DNA from: Henricia sp. BOLD:AAB3569 | Lineage: Eukaryota > Echinodermata > Asteroidea > Spinulosida > Echinasteridae | Reading direction: 5' to 3' | Length of the DNA: 64,000 nt | Assembly (NCBI GenBank): GCA_037783545.1 | Contig: JBBELK010000054.1 | Span: forward strand, 310,001 to 374,000 | In this document: one piece after another, positions 34,201 through 39,589 of the stretch | Numbering within the stretch: position 1 is the stretch's first letter | Layout: each line of letters opens with the position of its first letter | The notes under the pieces: model-generated | Database searches by the model: none | Seen by the model: only the letters and a program-made list of their open reading frames with translations | Told to the model about the DNA's origin: nothing | Position numbers and translations under genes: made by a program

Positions 34201-35038
34201 CTCGAAAATCAAAAATGTTCACAGATTTACACCTAACTTACACAATATCAACATGATGACCGTAGAAAACTTCCCCTAAAATGGTTTTGTCTCAAGTGCT
34301 ATAGTCTTTGAGAAATGAGTAAAACAATTTAATTAGTTTTCATCTCATGAGACGAAAATTCAATTCGCCCCCCAAACCATTTTGCCCAAATGCTACCTTC
34401 GCCCAAAAAACACTTCGTGAACAGGCTGTGGTTCAGGGCAAAGTAGTTCAGGGCGTAGTGGTTTTGGGGCGAAATGACTGCAAACCATTTTTTTGACTGT
34501 TTTCTCAAAAGTTAGACGAAGTACGGAGCTGGTTTTTGCTCAGGTTGGTTTTAATCATGCATATCTTCAATCACACAGGGGATAAAACTACTTTGTAACA
34601 GTTTACCAATCATGTATACTATCTTTAAGCCCGCCACACATCTTTGCGATTTACTGGCCAACTGGACACTGGACGTGAACAAAAGAAATTTGACTAGCCT
34701 TGACCTGGTCTTAACTTTTGGCCAATCACATTTGCCTTTTAAAACAATTTGTATTTTCTGCAGTCGGTCTTGTGGTTTCCGCAACCGTCTTCGACCATAC
34801 ATTTGACGCATACTACAGAGAGAACCTATACTGGTTTGACATGCAAGGAAACATCAAAGCTATTCATCCATTCATTGGAGGAGGCTGCCATGGATTTTTA
34901 CCTGTGTACCTAAAACCGCCGAGTGAAAAGGATAACGGTAGGAATGCGCGGGAAAATAAGGAGGATTTGTACTTGTACTTTGCGGATGGGCTTGGTGCAT
35001 TGTGTTGCATCAAACTAGATGCATCGCTGTATGATTAG
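1025..35038 (+). CDS. Unrecognised 21-exon gene: helical solenoid followed by C-terminal beta-propeller-like region (5' partial)
   Basis: Exons in order: 1025-1219, 1853-2085, 3032-3176, 4687-4831, 6373-6491, 8207-8429, 10589-10776, 15211-15397, 16894-17094, 18471-18596, 18803-18861, 21280-21351, 21967-22268, 22532-22645, 24702-24914, 27544-27731, 29393-29521, 30391-30623, 32506-32626, 34033-34136, 34764-35038. All have AG acceptors and GT donors, and every join keeps one open frame: 3,572 nt, about 1,189 codons. The first exon begins with a 2-nt partial codon, so the true start lies upstream of the window. Visible order: acidic/basic disordered stretch; helix-rich region with TPR-like spacing (exons 4-9); mixed region (10-16); beta-rich region resembling PQQ/WD propeller blades (17-21), ending KLDASLYD-stop. 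Four donors are weak (GTCTGT, GTTGGT, GTGCGC, GTAGCC). I do not recognise the family; the fold statements are inference from residue patterns. The alternative is two adjacent genes split after exon 17, which I consider less likely. Confidence 0.8.
1540..1835. mobile_element. Palindromic MITE family P, copy 1 (partial)
   Basis: The central palindrome (ccaatatacgctcgcaaccg / cggttacgagcgcatattg) and the right arm ending in ccgtggaaagactctt match copies at 15405-16066 and 24135-24568. The outer left arm is missing. The end lies 17 nt before the exon-2 acceptor. Confidence 0.75.
1853..2085 (+). CDS. Exon 2
   Basis: The acceptor gttgtag lies 17 nt after the end of a palindromic MITE; the donor is AAG/gtaaga. 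Phase 1 in, phase 0 out. It encodes a helix-rich segment containing VPTLTELCIQKG and ARLVTLQLRWLSKNLTLLE. Confidence 0.8.
2086..2215 (+). mobile_element. SINE fragment (tRNA-derived)
   Basis: It contains a B-box-like gggttcgaatcc and the tail motif tcaatggtcgtcaagcaccat, which matches the tails of the SINEs at 2250 and 6540. The left part is missing. Confidence 0.6.
2250..2440 (+). mobile_element. tRNA-derived SINE, copy 1
   Basis: A head (gaaaaaacccgagggagtat) precedes a tRNA-like segment at 2296-2365 with a perfect 7-bp acceptor stem (GCCTTAT/ATAAGGC), an A box (actcagttggtagagc) and a B box (gggttcaaatcc). The anticodon stem is mispaired, so I call it a SINE and not a tRNA gene. The tail is shared with the copy at 6540. 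Confidence 0.75.
2575..2900 (+). repeat. Dispersed repeat family G, copy 1
   Basis: Contains gaaaacaggaaatttgcaat and ccaatttggatgtgg, shared with 14383-14610, 33735-33975 and, inverted, 23880-24060. It ends in aaaatgtgatctggacacgc-like sequence also found near 15150 and 33960. Confidence 0.7.
3032..3176 (+). CDS. Exon 3
   Basis: The acceptor is gatgcag and the donor GCTT/gtaagt. Phase 0 in, phase 1 out. It encodes a tryptophan-rich segment (RSLWRSDWWENTTG, QWILPAGCQSF, VADWKIA). Confidence 0.75.
3650..3840 (+). repeat. Dispersed repeat family R, copy 1
   Basis: ttattttctggtaaa and gatagttgct.ttaattcaatcttta are shared with 5300-5475. It lies in the intron between exons 3 and 4. The rest of that 1.5-kb intron holds short hairpins and no supportable exon. 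Confidence 0.65.
4687..4831 (+). CDS. Exon 4
   Basis: The acceptor is ctctgcag and the donor AAGAG/gtctgt (weak). Phase 1 in, phase 2 out. It encodes LAHYINLTLPQQYAN followed by a serine/glutamate loop and VQQVKRCLRKR. Confidence 0.78.
5300..5480 (+). repeat. Dispersed repeat family R, copy 2
   Basis: Matches 3650-3840 (ttcatcttcatggattattt, ccaattcaatctttactttg). No coding signal is seen in the surrounding intron. Confidence 0.65.
5640..5960 (+). repeat. Dispersed repeat family A, copy 1
   Basis: Shares ggaagggacaacacttgcaa, gtaagtcgccatcttttgca and caaatatggcgcagcacata with 45650-45905. The copies differ by indels, as expected for old interspersed copies. Confidence 0.75.
6373..6491 (+). 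CDS. Exon 5: TPR-like helix pair
   Basis: The acceptor is cttgcag and the donor GCTG/gtacat. Phase 2 in, phase 1 out. HCFGLAIAYVWWARGRCTRA and QEAFMKVANAYPA have the small/large residue spacing of a TPR helix A/B pair. The flanking sequence contains no alternative long frame. Confidence 0.8.
6535..6715 (+). mobile_element. tRNA-derived SINE, copy 2
   Basis: Same family as 2250-2440: head gagaaaacctgagggagtat, tRNA-like GCCTTGT...ATAAGGC segment with B box gggttcgaatctc, and tail ttcaatggtgattatgc. It sits just after exon 5. Confidence 0.75.
7403..8038. mobile_element. Nested foldback MITE
   Basis: The outer inverted repeat gattgcaataaaatcgact / agaccgcatattgcaatc surrounds gccggcta motifs. 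Inside it, 7847-7995 is a second, nearly perfect hairpin. It occupies most of the intron before exon 6. Confidence 0.7.
7847..7995. mobile_element. Nearly perfect 149-bp hairpin element
   Basis: gcgggcctcccactgtgcga is mirrored by tcgcacagtgggaggcccgc, and the stem continues with tacgattagctacgat. Flanks ctaaagc and ttaagc could be degenerate target duplications. Confidence 0.8.
8207..8429 (+). CDS. Exon 6: TPR-like helices
   Basis: The acceptor is ggaacag and the donor CAAGG/gttggt (weak). Phase 1 in, phase 2 out. ARHKAMVLVEIAHMLTMFNQ, PGAAGQFYREAVETASKNV and KLTLQSLVLTASAYDQG read as successive amphipathic helices of a TPR/solenoid repeat. Confidence 0.82.
8521..9395. mobile_element. MITE family gggYcgatttcac, long copy
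   Basis: The termini gggtcgatttcac and gtgaaatcgaccc are exact inverted repeats, with weaker internal similarity. Shorter relatives lie at 17895-18043 and about 21364-21888. Its right end plus 60 bp of flank recurs at 49240-49403. Confidence 0.7.
9299..9461 (+). repeat. Segment shared with the retroelement insert at 49 kb
   Basis: From ttcttgaaattga to gttgtacaaca it matches 49240-49403 almost base for base. The shared segment crosses the MITE boundary at 9395, so it is not a simple element copy. Confidence 0.8.
9462..9662 (-). mobile_element. tRNA-derived SINE (minus strand)
   Basis: On the minus strand the head ends in a B box (tggttcgaatgcc) preceded by tctgtggccc. It is followed by a body with gggtttctccccac and cctcccacctctaaaac. 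A + strand head fragment of the same family lies at 17105-17180. Confidence 0.65.
10013..10502. mobile_element. TIR MITE with aacgaag-rich interior
   Basis: The left end gatcccattctcactagaaa mirrors the right end tttctctagtgtgaacagggtc. The interior is a run of ttcgttcgacgaag-type inverted motifs. It lies in the intron before exon 7. Confidence 0.7.
10589..10776 (+). CDS. Exon 7: solenoid region
   Basis: The acceptor is ttcatag and the donor CCCG/gtaagg. Phase 2 in, phase 1 out. It encodes VTQAAGLWTAAAKQAQSI and VRAAVESLLHCHAGHLP, alanine-rich helices. An in-frame ATG near the start is internal, since the upstream phase fits exon 6. Confidence 0.82.
10777..11511. other. Intron sequence, no gene seen
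   Basis: It contains only short open frames and an inverted pair of aatcgattcc/ggaatcgg motifs around 10840 and 11450, suggesting a further old foldback element. No exon with acceptable splice sites is seen. Confidence 0.5.
11512..13650. mobile_element. 2.1-kb foldback element with about 750-bp arms
   Basis: Left arm 11512-12270 and right arm 12880-13650 are reverse complements with few mismatches. The terminus aataagccagttgcgtgata mirrors tatcacgcaactggcttatt. The interior of about 610 bp is AT-rich with no coding frame. Two small frames (11565-11783, 13372-13560) are the same arm sequence read in mirror image and are not genes. Confidence 0.85.
13668..13890. mobile_element. MITE, gggSccaatttca family
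   Basis: The left end cctagggctaatttcaaaaa mirrors the right end ttatgaaattggcccctgg, with gcttaatccaaaattt/aaattttggattaagc inside. Related to 58005-58242. Confidence 0.7.
14383..15080 (+). repeat. Repeat family G, copy 2, with a secondary insertion
   Basis: Family G motifs (gaaaacaggaaatttgcaat) lie at 14400-14610. From about 14608 a second element follows, with ggcctgtcc and ggcacagcc ends and paired cgaatattcg motifs at 14660 and 15045. No exon is seen. Confidence 0.6.
15211..15397 (+). CDS. Exon 8: solenoid region
   Basis: The acceptor is aatcttag and the donor ATGAG/gtatac. Phase 1 in, phase 2 out. Contains REWLRSAQASLEKLLDEKC and VGFYLSFILAMLNEGIAA. A palindromic MITE starts 7 nt after the exon, so the donor sits at the element edge. 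Confidence 0.82.
15405..16066. mobile_element. Palindromic MITE family P, copy 2
   Basis: gagtctttccacggt at the left pairs with actgtggaaagac at the right. The core palindrome is at 15575-15670. A 196-bp element is inserted at 15718-15913. It starts 7 nt after the exon-8 donor. Confidence 0.85.
15718..15913. mobile_element. 196-bp hAT-like MITE
   Basis: The inverted ends agcacgatatggggcctacg and cgtaggccccatattgtgct lie between 8-bp direct repeats CTTTTTGG (15710-15717 and 15914-15921). Other copies of the host MITE lack this insert, so the empty site is visible. An 8-bp duplication suits hAT; that assignment is inference. Confidence 0.85.
16894..17094 (+). CDS. Exon 9
   Basis: The acceptor is ccccttag and the donor GACAG/gtgagt (strong). 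Phase 2 in, phase 2 out. Contains VLGELARVLSEKDLRR, HPWWLFQEWITEKAMA and LPLVWRRSLVNPCY. Confidence 0.82.
17105..17180 (+). mobile_element. SINE head fragment
   Basis: An A-box-like tggcttagtggta and B-box-like tggttcgaatcac, with ctctgtggccc between, match the minus-strand SINE at 9462-9662. Confidence 0.5.
17895..18043. mobile_element. Short MITE, gggYcgatttcac family
   Basis: gggccgatttcactaacg mirrors cgttagtgaaatcggccc. It is inserted in the TTAA MITE and lies directly against the next element. Confidence 0.82.
18045..18322. mobile_element. MITE with aggcccgtaaccag ends
   Basis: aggcccgtaaccag mirrors ctggttacgggcct. Together with the preceding MITE it is bracketed by AAAACCA direct repeats (17887-17893 and 18324-18330), absent as a pair from the empty site in the copies at 28 and 34 kb. 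Confidence 0.8.
18471..18596 (+). CDS. Exon 10
   Basis: The acceptor is tgaaaag and the donor ACGG/gtgagc. Phase 2 in, phase 2 out. Encodes INPDLCLTSKGHLSSAMM and LPPMAAVCIDPLN. A TTAA-flanked MITE ends 32 nt upstream of the exon. Confidence 0.75.
18803..18861 (+). CDS. Exon 11 (short)
   Basis: A good polypyrimidine tract (gttttcccctcag) and a strong donor (TATT/gtaagt) frame this 59-nt exon. Phase 2 in, phase 1 out. It encodes QVNFSNSSCADVHHQWDNY. Confidence 0.72.
19155..21275 (+). mobile_element. SINE split by a TIR transposon
   Basis: The left part (tggctcatttgagagagcat, an A box) ends at 19216. The right part (gtgagaggtcttgggttcaa, a B box) resumes at 21199. They are separated by the element at 19217-21198. 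Confidence 0.75.
19217..21198. mobile_element. 1,982-bp TIR element with 9-bp target duplication
   Basis: Perfect 18-bp inverted ends (TAGTCTAGGCCCTAGACG) are flanked by GTGTGTGAG at 19208-19216 and 21199-21207. Each end contains a further hairpin: 19229-19312 (ctagacgttgttattg / caataacaacgtctaggg) and 21076-21189 (ccctagacggtcatt / aatgaccgtctaggg). There is no transposase frame, so it is non-autonomous. A 9-bp duplication suits Mutator-like or Merlin-like elements, by inference. Confidence 0.88.
21280..21351 (+). CDS. Exon 12 (short)
   Basis: The acceptor is tcactgcag and the donor ACCT/gtgcgc, a weak site. Phase 1 in, phase 1 out. It encodes KHSQWLEKHLHPAGKPLPAA. It lies just after a SINE interrupted by a 1.98-kb transposon. 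Phases on both sides support it despite the poor donor. Confidence 0.65.
21364..21888. mobile_element. Likely MITE, gggYcgatttcac family, diverged
   Basis: It starts agggcatatttcactaacg and ends gtaaaaatggccccctag, with gcaatcatcgcaaatg / gcaatgatcgcaaaaag inverted inside. Lower similarity than the other copies. Confidence 0.5.
21967..22268 (+). CDS. Exon 13 (largest)
   Basis: The acceptor is gtctcctag and the donor AAAAG/gtatac. Phase 1 in, phase 0 out. It encodes about 100 residues with a mixed strand/helix pattern, including IIFTDPESTATVSLIIQGIS and RRLKVNIVKLVLQERKK. Confidence 0.82.
22325..22398. repeat. C-rich low-complexity tract
   Basis: A run of cccctcccc and an unbroken C stretch in the intron after exon 13. 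Its length in the assembly may be unreliable. Confidence 0.85.
22532..22645 (+). CDS. Exon 14
   Basis: The acceptor is gttatcag and the donor GAAG/gtaatc. Phase 0 in and out, exactly 38 codons. Encodes LLEEVSGLGIYDDSKL and VVEDCVDFLFARNAEV. Confidence 0.82.
22830..23413. mobile_element. Pogo/Tigger-like MITE
   Basis: The ends cagtaaactccggctaagtc and gacttggccagagtttactg are flanked by TA on both sides. CAGTAAACTC termini with TA duplication are typical of Tc1/mariner-pogo derivatives. It carries repeated gccgactt motifs and no transposase frame. Confidence 0.82.
23659..23858. mobile_element. 200-bp foldback MITE
   Basis: tcgagattttgcgaccataa pairs with ttatggtcgcagaaactcga. The stem continues through agaaatctg/cagatttct and ttttgtattttaatgag. 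Confidence 0.8.
23880..24060 (-). repeat. Repeat family G, inverted copy
   Basis: Reverse complement of the family G core (tgcttccacatcc, ttggaggttgtaaatttc, ccataaagcagtgcagtgat). Confidence 0.65.
24135..24568. mobile_element. Palindromic MITE family P, copy 3 (complete)
   Basis: A near-perfect 430-bp palindrome: gactctttccacggt mirrors actgtggaaagaccc, with the centre at about 24350 (cgctcgtaaccgggacgg / ccgtcccagttacgagcg). No transposase. Confidence 0.88.
24702..24914 (+). CDS. Exon 15
   Basis: The acceptor is ctctttgcag and the donor AGTG/gtacgt. Phase 0 in and out, 71 codons. It encodes KADFAKYFNNFVLNALRVSL, then a beta-strand-rich stretch (TTVILRLEVPENHIVLV). Confidence 0.82.
24945..25400. 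repeat. Probable MITE between exons 15 and 16
   Basis: Repeated inverted motifs ggcttcaact and ttgcg, with cgtttacactacacc / gagtgtaaacgggcc ends, suggest a foldback element. No supportable exon. Confidence 0.45.
25964..27008 (+). mobile_element. Tc1-like element, internally deleted
   Basis: TA-flanked, with perfect TAAACACCTCAACAAAAGTA-type ends and inverted repeats of roughly 250 bp. It is inserted in the intron before exon 16. Confidence 0.9.
26318..26775 (+). pseudogene. Tc1-family transposase remnant
   Basis: The N-terminal helix-turn-helix is visible (TPVKQVARRMEVSPNAIRKL), but the frame jumps to the DNARPH region. It then continues WPANSPDLNPIEHLWDQLKR, the motif around the last acidic catalytic residue. 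The core between the two, including the first catalytic aspartate, is deleted; a stop and frame changes follow. It cannot encode active transposase. Confidence 0.85.
27544..27731 (+). CDS. Exon 16
   Basis: The acceptor is attactag and the donor TGAA/gtaagc. Phase 0 in, phase 2 out. It encodes a C/P/W-rich segment with SSWNLPENIDCWKTPEAP and FFGYTGFPESNIGYSHLK. The intron before it hosts a Tc1-like element. Confidence 0.8.
27894..28325 (+). mobile_element. TTAA MITE, copy 2
   Basis: Starts TTAAagatagtatacatgat and ends atgtatactgccttta, with the right target site degenerate. The ggcgaagtagc and gggcgaaatgg motifs match copy 1. It lacks the nested pair, showing the empty site. Confidence 0.82.
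28434..28628. repeat. Long hairpin with GTGCGTGCGCGTTGTGTGTG stem
   Basis: cattttgggagtcaaataat mirrors attgttttactcccaaaatg. The stem gtggaagcaatgtgcgtgcg / cgcacgcacattgcttccac is perfect. Confidence 0.85.
28655..28840. repeat. Adjacent second long hairpin
   Basis: catatggactggca mirrors tgccagtccatgtg. The inner stems tatggccccgagggactg / cagtcccgagggccccata and acaagagggt / accctcttgt are also matched. Confidence 0.8.
29085..29160 (+). repeat. Short tandem repeat (cggtcactagttt)
   Basis: ccggtcactagtttt.tagactagtg occurs twice in tandem and is itself palindromic (ctagt/actag). Confidence 0.65.
29393..29521 (+). CDS. Exon 17, internal or alternative terminal exon
   Basis: The acceptor follows a long CT-rich tract (cccctctcttag). 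Phase 2 in. If spliced at AAA/gtagcc it leaves in phase 2 and joins exon 18; if unspliced, a TAG stop follows at 29523-29525, ending the protein in GTDRTKTK. Joined to exon 18 it gives YKIIGTDRTKTKVTSCDIQS, which continues smoothly as a PQQ/WD-like blade, so I favour splicing. Confidence 0.72.
29700..30260. repeat. Repeat-derived intron 17 sequence
   Basis: gcgacaaattgtgagg at the left mirrors tttgtcgcaagc at the right. gtcgcgcgaatgtcgcgcga is an internal short repeat. I saw no start codon or exon here that could begin a separate downstream gene. Confidence 0.5.
30391..30623 (+). CDS. Exon 18: beta-propeller-like blades
   Basis: The acceptor is tttcttcag and the donor TTCAA/gtaaga. Phase 2 in, phase 1 out. 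CDIQSGVEYWSSPLPRITEL and NTVYVLTREGVYALDANKL match the D..tG...W and VYALDA strand signatures of PQQ-type propeller repeats. There is no in-frame ATG, so it cannot begin a gene by itself. Confidence 0.82.
31240..31617 (+). mobile_element. Full-length tRNA-derived SINE with (aaat)n tail
   Basis: The tRNA Ser/Leu-like head has an A box (tggccgagcggtctagcgc) and a B box (gggttcgattcc). The central domain contains cttgagcaaggcacttaa, known from V/Deu-type metazoan SINEs. The tail is aataaataaataaaa. Candidate target duplication atggta at both sides. Confidence 0.82.
32506..32626 (+). CDS. Exon 19: beta-rich
   Basis: The acceptor is tcttcacag and the donor GTCAC/gtaagt. Phase 1 in, phase 2 out. 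Encodes LGPCEVIVIGGSGLQYNRTF and LALDNHLLILRRRRV, alternating hydrophobic strands. Confidence 0.82.
32915..33480. mobile_element. 566-bp foldback element
   Basis: gttctcaatgcatcatggga mirrors tcccatgacgcattgagaac. The inner arms (gaaaaccaaaaag, catatcaaacatactgacca, aatcatcggggat) are also mirrored. Open frames at 32891-33451 are arm sequence read in both directions. Confidence 0.82.
33735..33975 (+). repeat. Repeat family G, copy 3
   Basis: cagaaaacggattttgttct, gaaaacaggaaatttgcaat and aaaaatgtgatctggacacg match copies at 2.6 and 14.4 kb. Confidence 0.7.
34033..34136 (+). CDS. Exon 20
   Basis: The acceptor is ttttatag and the donor GAAAG/gtaagg. Phase 2 in, phase 1 out. Encodes ALPNVLEVLDIMLPGRATEL and CYINEK. 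An antisense-oriented TTAA MITE starts 37 nt downstream. Confidence 0.82.
34174..34628 (-). mobile_element. TTAA MITE, copy 3 (inverted)
   Basis: TTAA at both ends (34174-34177, 34625-34628). Reverse-oriented relative to 17491 and 27894. It fills most of the last intron. Confidence 0.85.
34764..35038 (+). CDS. Exon 21, terminal exon with stop
   Basis: The acceptor is tttctgcag. Phase 1 in; the stop TAG is at 35036-35038. Encodes ENLYWFDMQGNIKAIHPF, a lysine/asparagine-rich loop, then DLYLYFADGLGALCCIKL, consistent with closing propeller strands. I did not identify a certain poly(A) site; the closest plausible AATAAA is near 36018. Confidence 0.85.
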
Positions 35039-35640
35039 GTGCATGCAAACTGAGTTGTGAAATGTCGCAGATTGTGTCACAAAAGACGGCAAGTTCGGTT
35101 CGGTTCGGCAAAAGTTCAAACTTTTCCCCCGAATTGGTTCGGTTTGTGATCAGCAACCATAACCAGACGTTACTGAGAACCATGCTAAACTTACCTTAAT
35201 ACTTGTAACTTGTCAAATTTGTAGTTAGAGATGTAAGTTTACTGTCATGATTCCTATCTACAAGTAGGTAGGTAGGTACCGGTAGGTTTACGAGCCCGTG
35301 CTGGCTCTTACGGCCGGTACTCATCCCCGGTTTCTGTGGCATGGAGTGACTAGAAGCATTACACAGGGATGCCAGTCTTCCGGCTATTCCCGGAATTCCG
35401 GCTTTTTCTTATTTTGGAAAAAGAAATCCGGCAAAGCCTTTTTTCCAGGCCGGAAATATTATTTTCAACTCTTCAAGTAAAACAAAACGTGGAAAATTGT
35501 CTCACTTACTGATCGACGATGTCCGGATATAGCCTATGTCATGTATGTACACCCTATGTACATGCAGTATGTCTGTATCCCGGCCATAATCATTCAAGGG
35601 TAAAGTATCACAAAACCAGACTATTGATCAGAAGTACATA
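35039..35640. other. Presumed 3' UTR/downstream region, no gene seen
   Basis: It holds ttcggttcgg-type repeats (also near 23440 and 36140) and a cttccggctattcccggaat palindromic patch. No clear poly(A) signal. Confidence 0.45.
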
Positions 35641-35641
35641 G

Positions 35642-35876
35642 ACTATAGAGGGCGCTGTATCCATACTGTACATGTGCTGGCAAGTCCGTGCACACGTACA
35701 TGTACATGTACATACATGCACATGTACATACATGCAGTTATGATAGTGGATTTTTGTTCCGGCCACTGGCATCCCGGATTACAACGCGGTGCAGTGACCA
35801 TGCAGGCTTCGAACCATGGACTTCTCGACTGAAAGTCCGACGCGCTATCCACTAGACCACCACGTCATGGTTCTTA
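35642..35876 (-). mobile_element. tRNA-derived SINE (minus strand)
   Basis: On the minus strand it reads gtggtggtctagtggatagc (A box) ... catggttcgaagcctgc (B box), followed by a body and an acatgtacatgt repeat tail (35695-35730). The acceptor ends do not pair, so it is not a functional tRNA. Confidence 0.72.
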
Positions 35877-36344
35877 TCCACAAGTACTGCTCATATTATG
35901 AAAAATTTTGCCAAATATCAACACAGCTACATTCCTCATTACATTTTCTTTTCAAACCAACCAAAATGCATTGAAACTATGACTGTATTGCGCTATAGTT
36001 GTACAGCAAAAATGACACAAAATAAACATGACACGAAAGCGCCTGCTTCATCAGCGAAGAAAGGCTGCCATTTATTTTGCAGAACATTCTGTTGAACACA
36101 AACGAGTGATCATTCCAAACCACTGCCGAACTGAATGAAATGTTCGGTTCGGAAGTGCCATGTTCGGCAAAATCTCGCTCGGTTCGTCTGTTCAGTTACA
36201 GCATTAGTCGCAACACCATTTTGTTTTGAATTAATGAGTACATTCCAAGAACCGCAGAGATTAGTATTAAGCTGCAGATAGTTATTGTATGCAGAAAATA
36301 TGTGCATTATTTATAATATACAGATGAGCATGTCATTCCATTTT

Positions 36345-36525
36345 AACCCAGAGTTTGTAAAGATATATTACGTGATTGGAAAACTGTTACAAATGGCGTT
36401 ATCTCTCTGTGTGATTGATGGTGTGTATGATAAAAAACCAGCCAGTGTATAAGTCTGCTCAGTACCTCATCTATATGTTGGGAGAAAACAATGAAAAACT
36501 GTGTCCATGATTTCAAGAAATTATG
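36345..36525 (+). mobile_element. TTAA MITE fragment, copy 4
   Basis: gattggaaaactgttacaaa and gtgtgattgatggtgtgtat match the left third of the TTAA MITE family; the rest is missing. Confidence 0.65.
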
Positions 36526-36585
36526 TGAAGCTGCTGTCCTATTTACCCCAGTAAGTTGTTTACCTCGGGTCAGGTTACCGTGCTG

Positions 36586-37352
36586 TCGATGGCCAAGCCA
36601 CGGAGAAAGGCCTGAGGAAATCCCGGTCAACCTGGCGCAATTGCATGCAGCGACCGTGCGCGGCAAACGGCGAATAGCCTGGTTCCCGGAATATCTTGGT
36701 CTAGAAACCAGACTACCTACAAAGCCTTGTTCTATCTGTACATGGCGTGTTTTATGGGCGGGGACCCTTTATGCTAATTTTTCAAAAGGAGAGTACCGAG
36801 ACGTAAGCTCATTGGTTAAGGGTTGTTTTGACGGAGCAATACGGCGCTGTTTGAAAAATAGCAGACTTTCCGTACGTGTCATACCCTTGCAGAAAATATG
36901 TACATATAAGGGCTATCTTCTGGTCTTCGTGAAAGTCATCAATTTGCAATTTGTCGGTTGCAAAATTCAAACTAATGTTTATTTCCTCAGTTTTAACAGT
37001 GTCATGCATTGTGCAATACTGCATACGCAACGACAAGCATATCACTATGGCATGTATGTATGTACGTACGTACACACGCTTGCAAGCCGGCGGCCTCATG
37101 CATGGTCAAAATATATGAATATTTATAACCACTCGGGTTTCGCATAAGTAATTGCGTTGCATTTCCAACGCAGATATAAAGAAACACATAACACAGAAAG
37201 AACAAGGCTGTGTTTAAGCCTCAGTTGGGTAGTCCGTTTTTTAGAGCAAGATATTCCGGTAACCAGGCTATTCGCTGTTGGCCAAAGTTCGCCCCGTGCG
37301 GTTGCATGCAACCGCACCGGGTTGACCGGGATTTCCTCAGGCCTTTCTCCGC
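36586..37352. mobile_element. Foldback element with 120-130 bp arms
   Basis: Left arm gatggccaagccacggagaa ... gaatagcctggttcccggaa mirrors right arm ttccggtaaccaggctattc ... ctccgcggcttggccatc. A 218-codon frame across the left arm has no family resemblance and is dismissed. Confidence 0.75.
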
Positions 37353-37459
37353 GGCTTGGCCATCGCCGGCGCAGTAAACGCACAGCCTTGGACAAGGCTA
37401 CAGGTGAGGGGCCTAGTTTTGTTCACATGGAGAAGTACATGATCCAAGAAGAGAAATGA

Positions 37460-38426
37460 AGGATCATTGCACAAAATGTAACTTGCATGGGTAGATGCCA
37501 TGATAGTGTTTAAGTGCCTTTTAATAATCAAAACATTTTTGCCACGGTCTTTGATAATCAAATTTCTTGGAGAGAAAATTTCCTTCAATAATTCAAAATG
37601 TATTAATTATTCATTTTAATAATGAATCGTGAAGTTATTTTTCAGGATCTATCAAATGAAAAAACAAAGTGTGATGTGTGTAATATTTTGCAAATGTAAT
37701 ATTTTACAATGAAGATTGTGTAAAAATTACAATCGAAATATTTTTAAAATTTTTAATCAAAAAGTGCAAATTACTTATGCAATCAGAGGCAATATTTTTA
37801 TATTCTGTATGTATACATGTATTTAGCAAAAGTTTCATTTGTCATAAAACTCAACTCAAAATTAATGGCTCTTAATTCAAGTTGCAGACTATTTTAAACG
37901 TGGTATAGAAGGAAACTTCACTCGTTCATTTCAAGTCCTGGCTGCAGAATGTACTACTGGTTTTGGACATGATCCAAAATGCACACACCATAACTAGTAA
38001 GCAGAAATGCATTTTTTAATTTAAATAAAAATACATGTATCCAATCCAGACCTTATTTGAAAGAAAATTACAATAATACTTTTCTGAAAGATTTGACAAA
38101 ATTACATGTAGTACAAAGTGTGCCATAAAATTAGATTTGCATATGAAAGATCTGTATCACTCCATGCATAAACTAAAAGTATTTTCTTGCTTTTTTATAT
38201 TAAATACATTATACCACCGTATACCTAAAAATCTAATTTATAAATAATTCCCTTATATCTTTAATATGAAAGTATTTACGTATTAATAATAGTGCAGTTG
38301 CAATAATCTATACCATAGTTATTTTTTTTCAGAATTGGAAATTACACTGCACACACTTATCTTAAAAATTTATGCAAATTAAAATAGGATTATTTAACTG
38401 TGCATTGGCTTATATATAGAGATACT
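37460..38426. other. AT-rich stretch, nothing identified
   Basis: Low-complexity A/T sequence with many in-frame stops on both strands; no repeats with clear ends and no coding signal. Confidence 0.5.
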
Positions 38427-39420
38427 TAGTAGGAGACCAGCCTGTAGGTCCCGTGACCAAATTCTGGGAACAAAGGTTTGAAAGTGTTTTTGTGTTCCCT
38501 GATGAATACCGAACAATTTTGACTTGGGCTGCCCCCTTGAAAATGTCAGCCATTTCCGGGAGGGGTCAACAAAGGTCAAACAGGGGTAAAAATTCAAATA
38601 TATTCCAATCGTGTCGATATGCATGTCAAATTACTCGTCTATTCATGAGGATTCCAAAAATGTATAGTTTATTATACCTCCGACCTTAAATGAGGGCGCT
38701 GTGGTCAAAAATGTCGAAAGGTCAACGCACTTTTGACTGGTGGTCAAATTCACTAACACAGTTAACATTATCCGATTCTAATGATTTTAGTGTCTAATAA
38801 TATGTTTTCTGACATGGCAAATTCAACTAAGCAACTTTTAAAAGTAAAAATGGTTGCCATAACCTTCAAATTTCAAAATGGATGCTAAAAGGTTAACATA
38901 AATGTTTTTCCCAAACCCATGAATAAGAAATTATTAAATGTTTGTCACCGAAACGTCACGAACAATTGAAACACTCCATTTTTAAAACAAATAATGATTT
39001 TTAATTATGTGTATATTTTTTCTTTAGAGCACATGTTCCATATAATATTGTACAGAATACCATATAACGTGTATAGGTAAATGATGATGATGGGCTGTGA
39101 ATACCATGGGCCAGACCAGATATTGGTACCACCCAAGGTGGCAAAACATTAAGGGTGCCAAATGCTTTGTAGGATCGACCTAAGTACAAAACCATGTGAT
39201 AGCATCTCCAAATGAGCAGCTTAGTCTCTGTTTTTCTTAGTTTTGTGTTTTGCCATTAAGTTACATGATAATTCCATTATATCTACATCCTTTGGCATAT
39301 GGGTTGGCATAATATTAATTACGCTGTTACTGCAGGTGGTTATGTCAATAAAATACAGACAGGCAGTTGGTGAACAATGAATCCTATGCCAGTATGTTGA
39401 TTGTTACTATAAATTTGTAA

Positions 39421-39460
39421 GGGGGAGGCGGGGGGGGGGGGGGGGGGGGGGTGGGGGCTG
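39421..39460. repeat. Poly-G tract
   Basis: Long uninterrupted G run inside ggaggcgg...gtgggggctggg; potential quadruplex-forming sequence and a likely assembly weak point. Confidence 0.85.
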
Positions 39461-39589
39461 GGTGAAGGCTCTTACCAATTCAGTGACACAGGCGTTCTGA
39501 TTGACTTGTTTTGATTATTTGAAATAAAATGTGATATTATTTTATTCCAAATTTGTATTTTGTCCAATTGTACCGTTTTTACTGGGTTA

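Noticed and set aside
35810..35875. tRNA-Glu-like gene on the minus strand
   Set aside because: A and B boxes are present, but the acceptor arms do not pair and a SINE body follows.
36491..37147. 218-codon open frame
   Set aside because: It runs across a TTAA MITE fragment and a foldback arm, has no family resemblance and no splice support.
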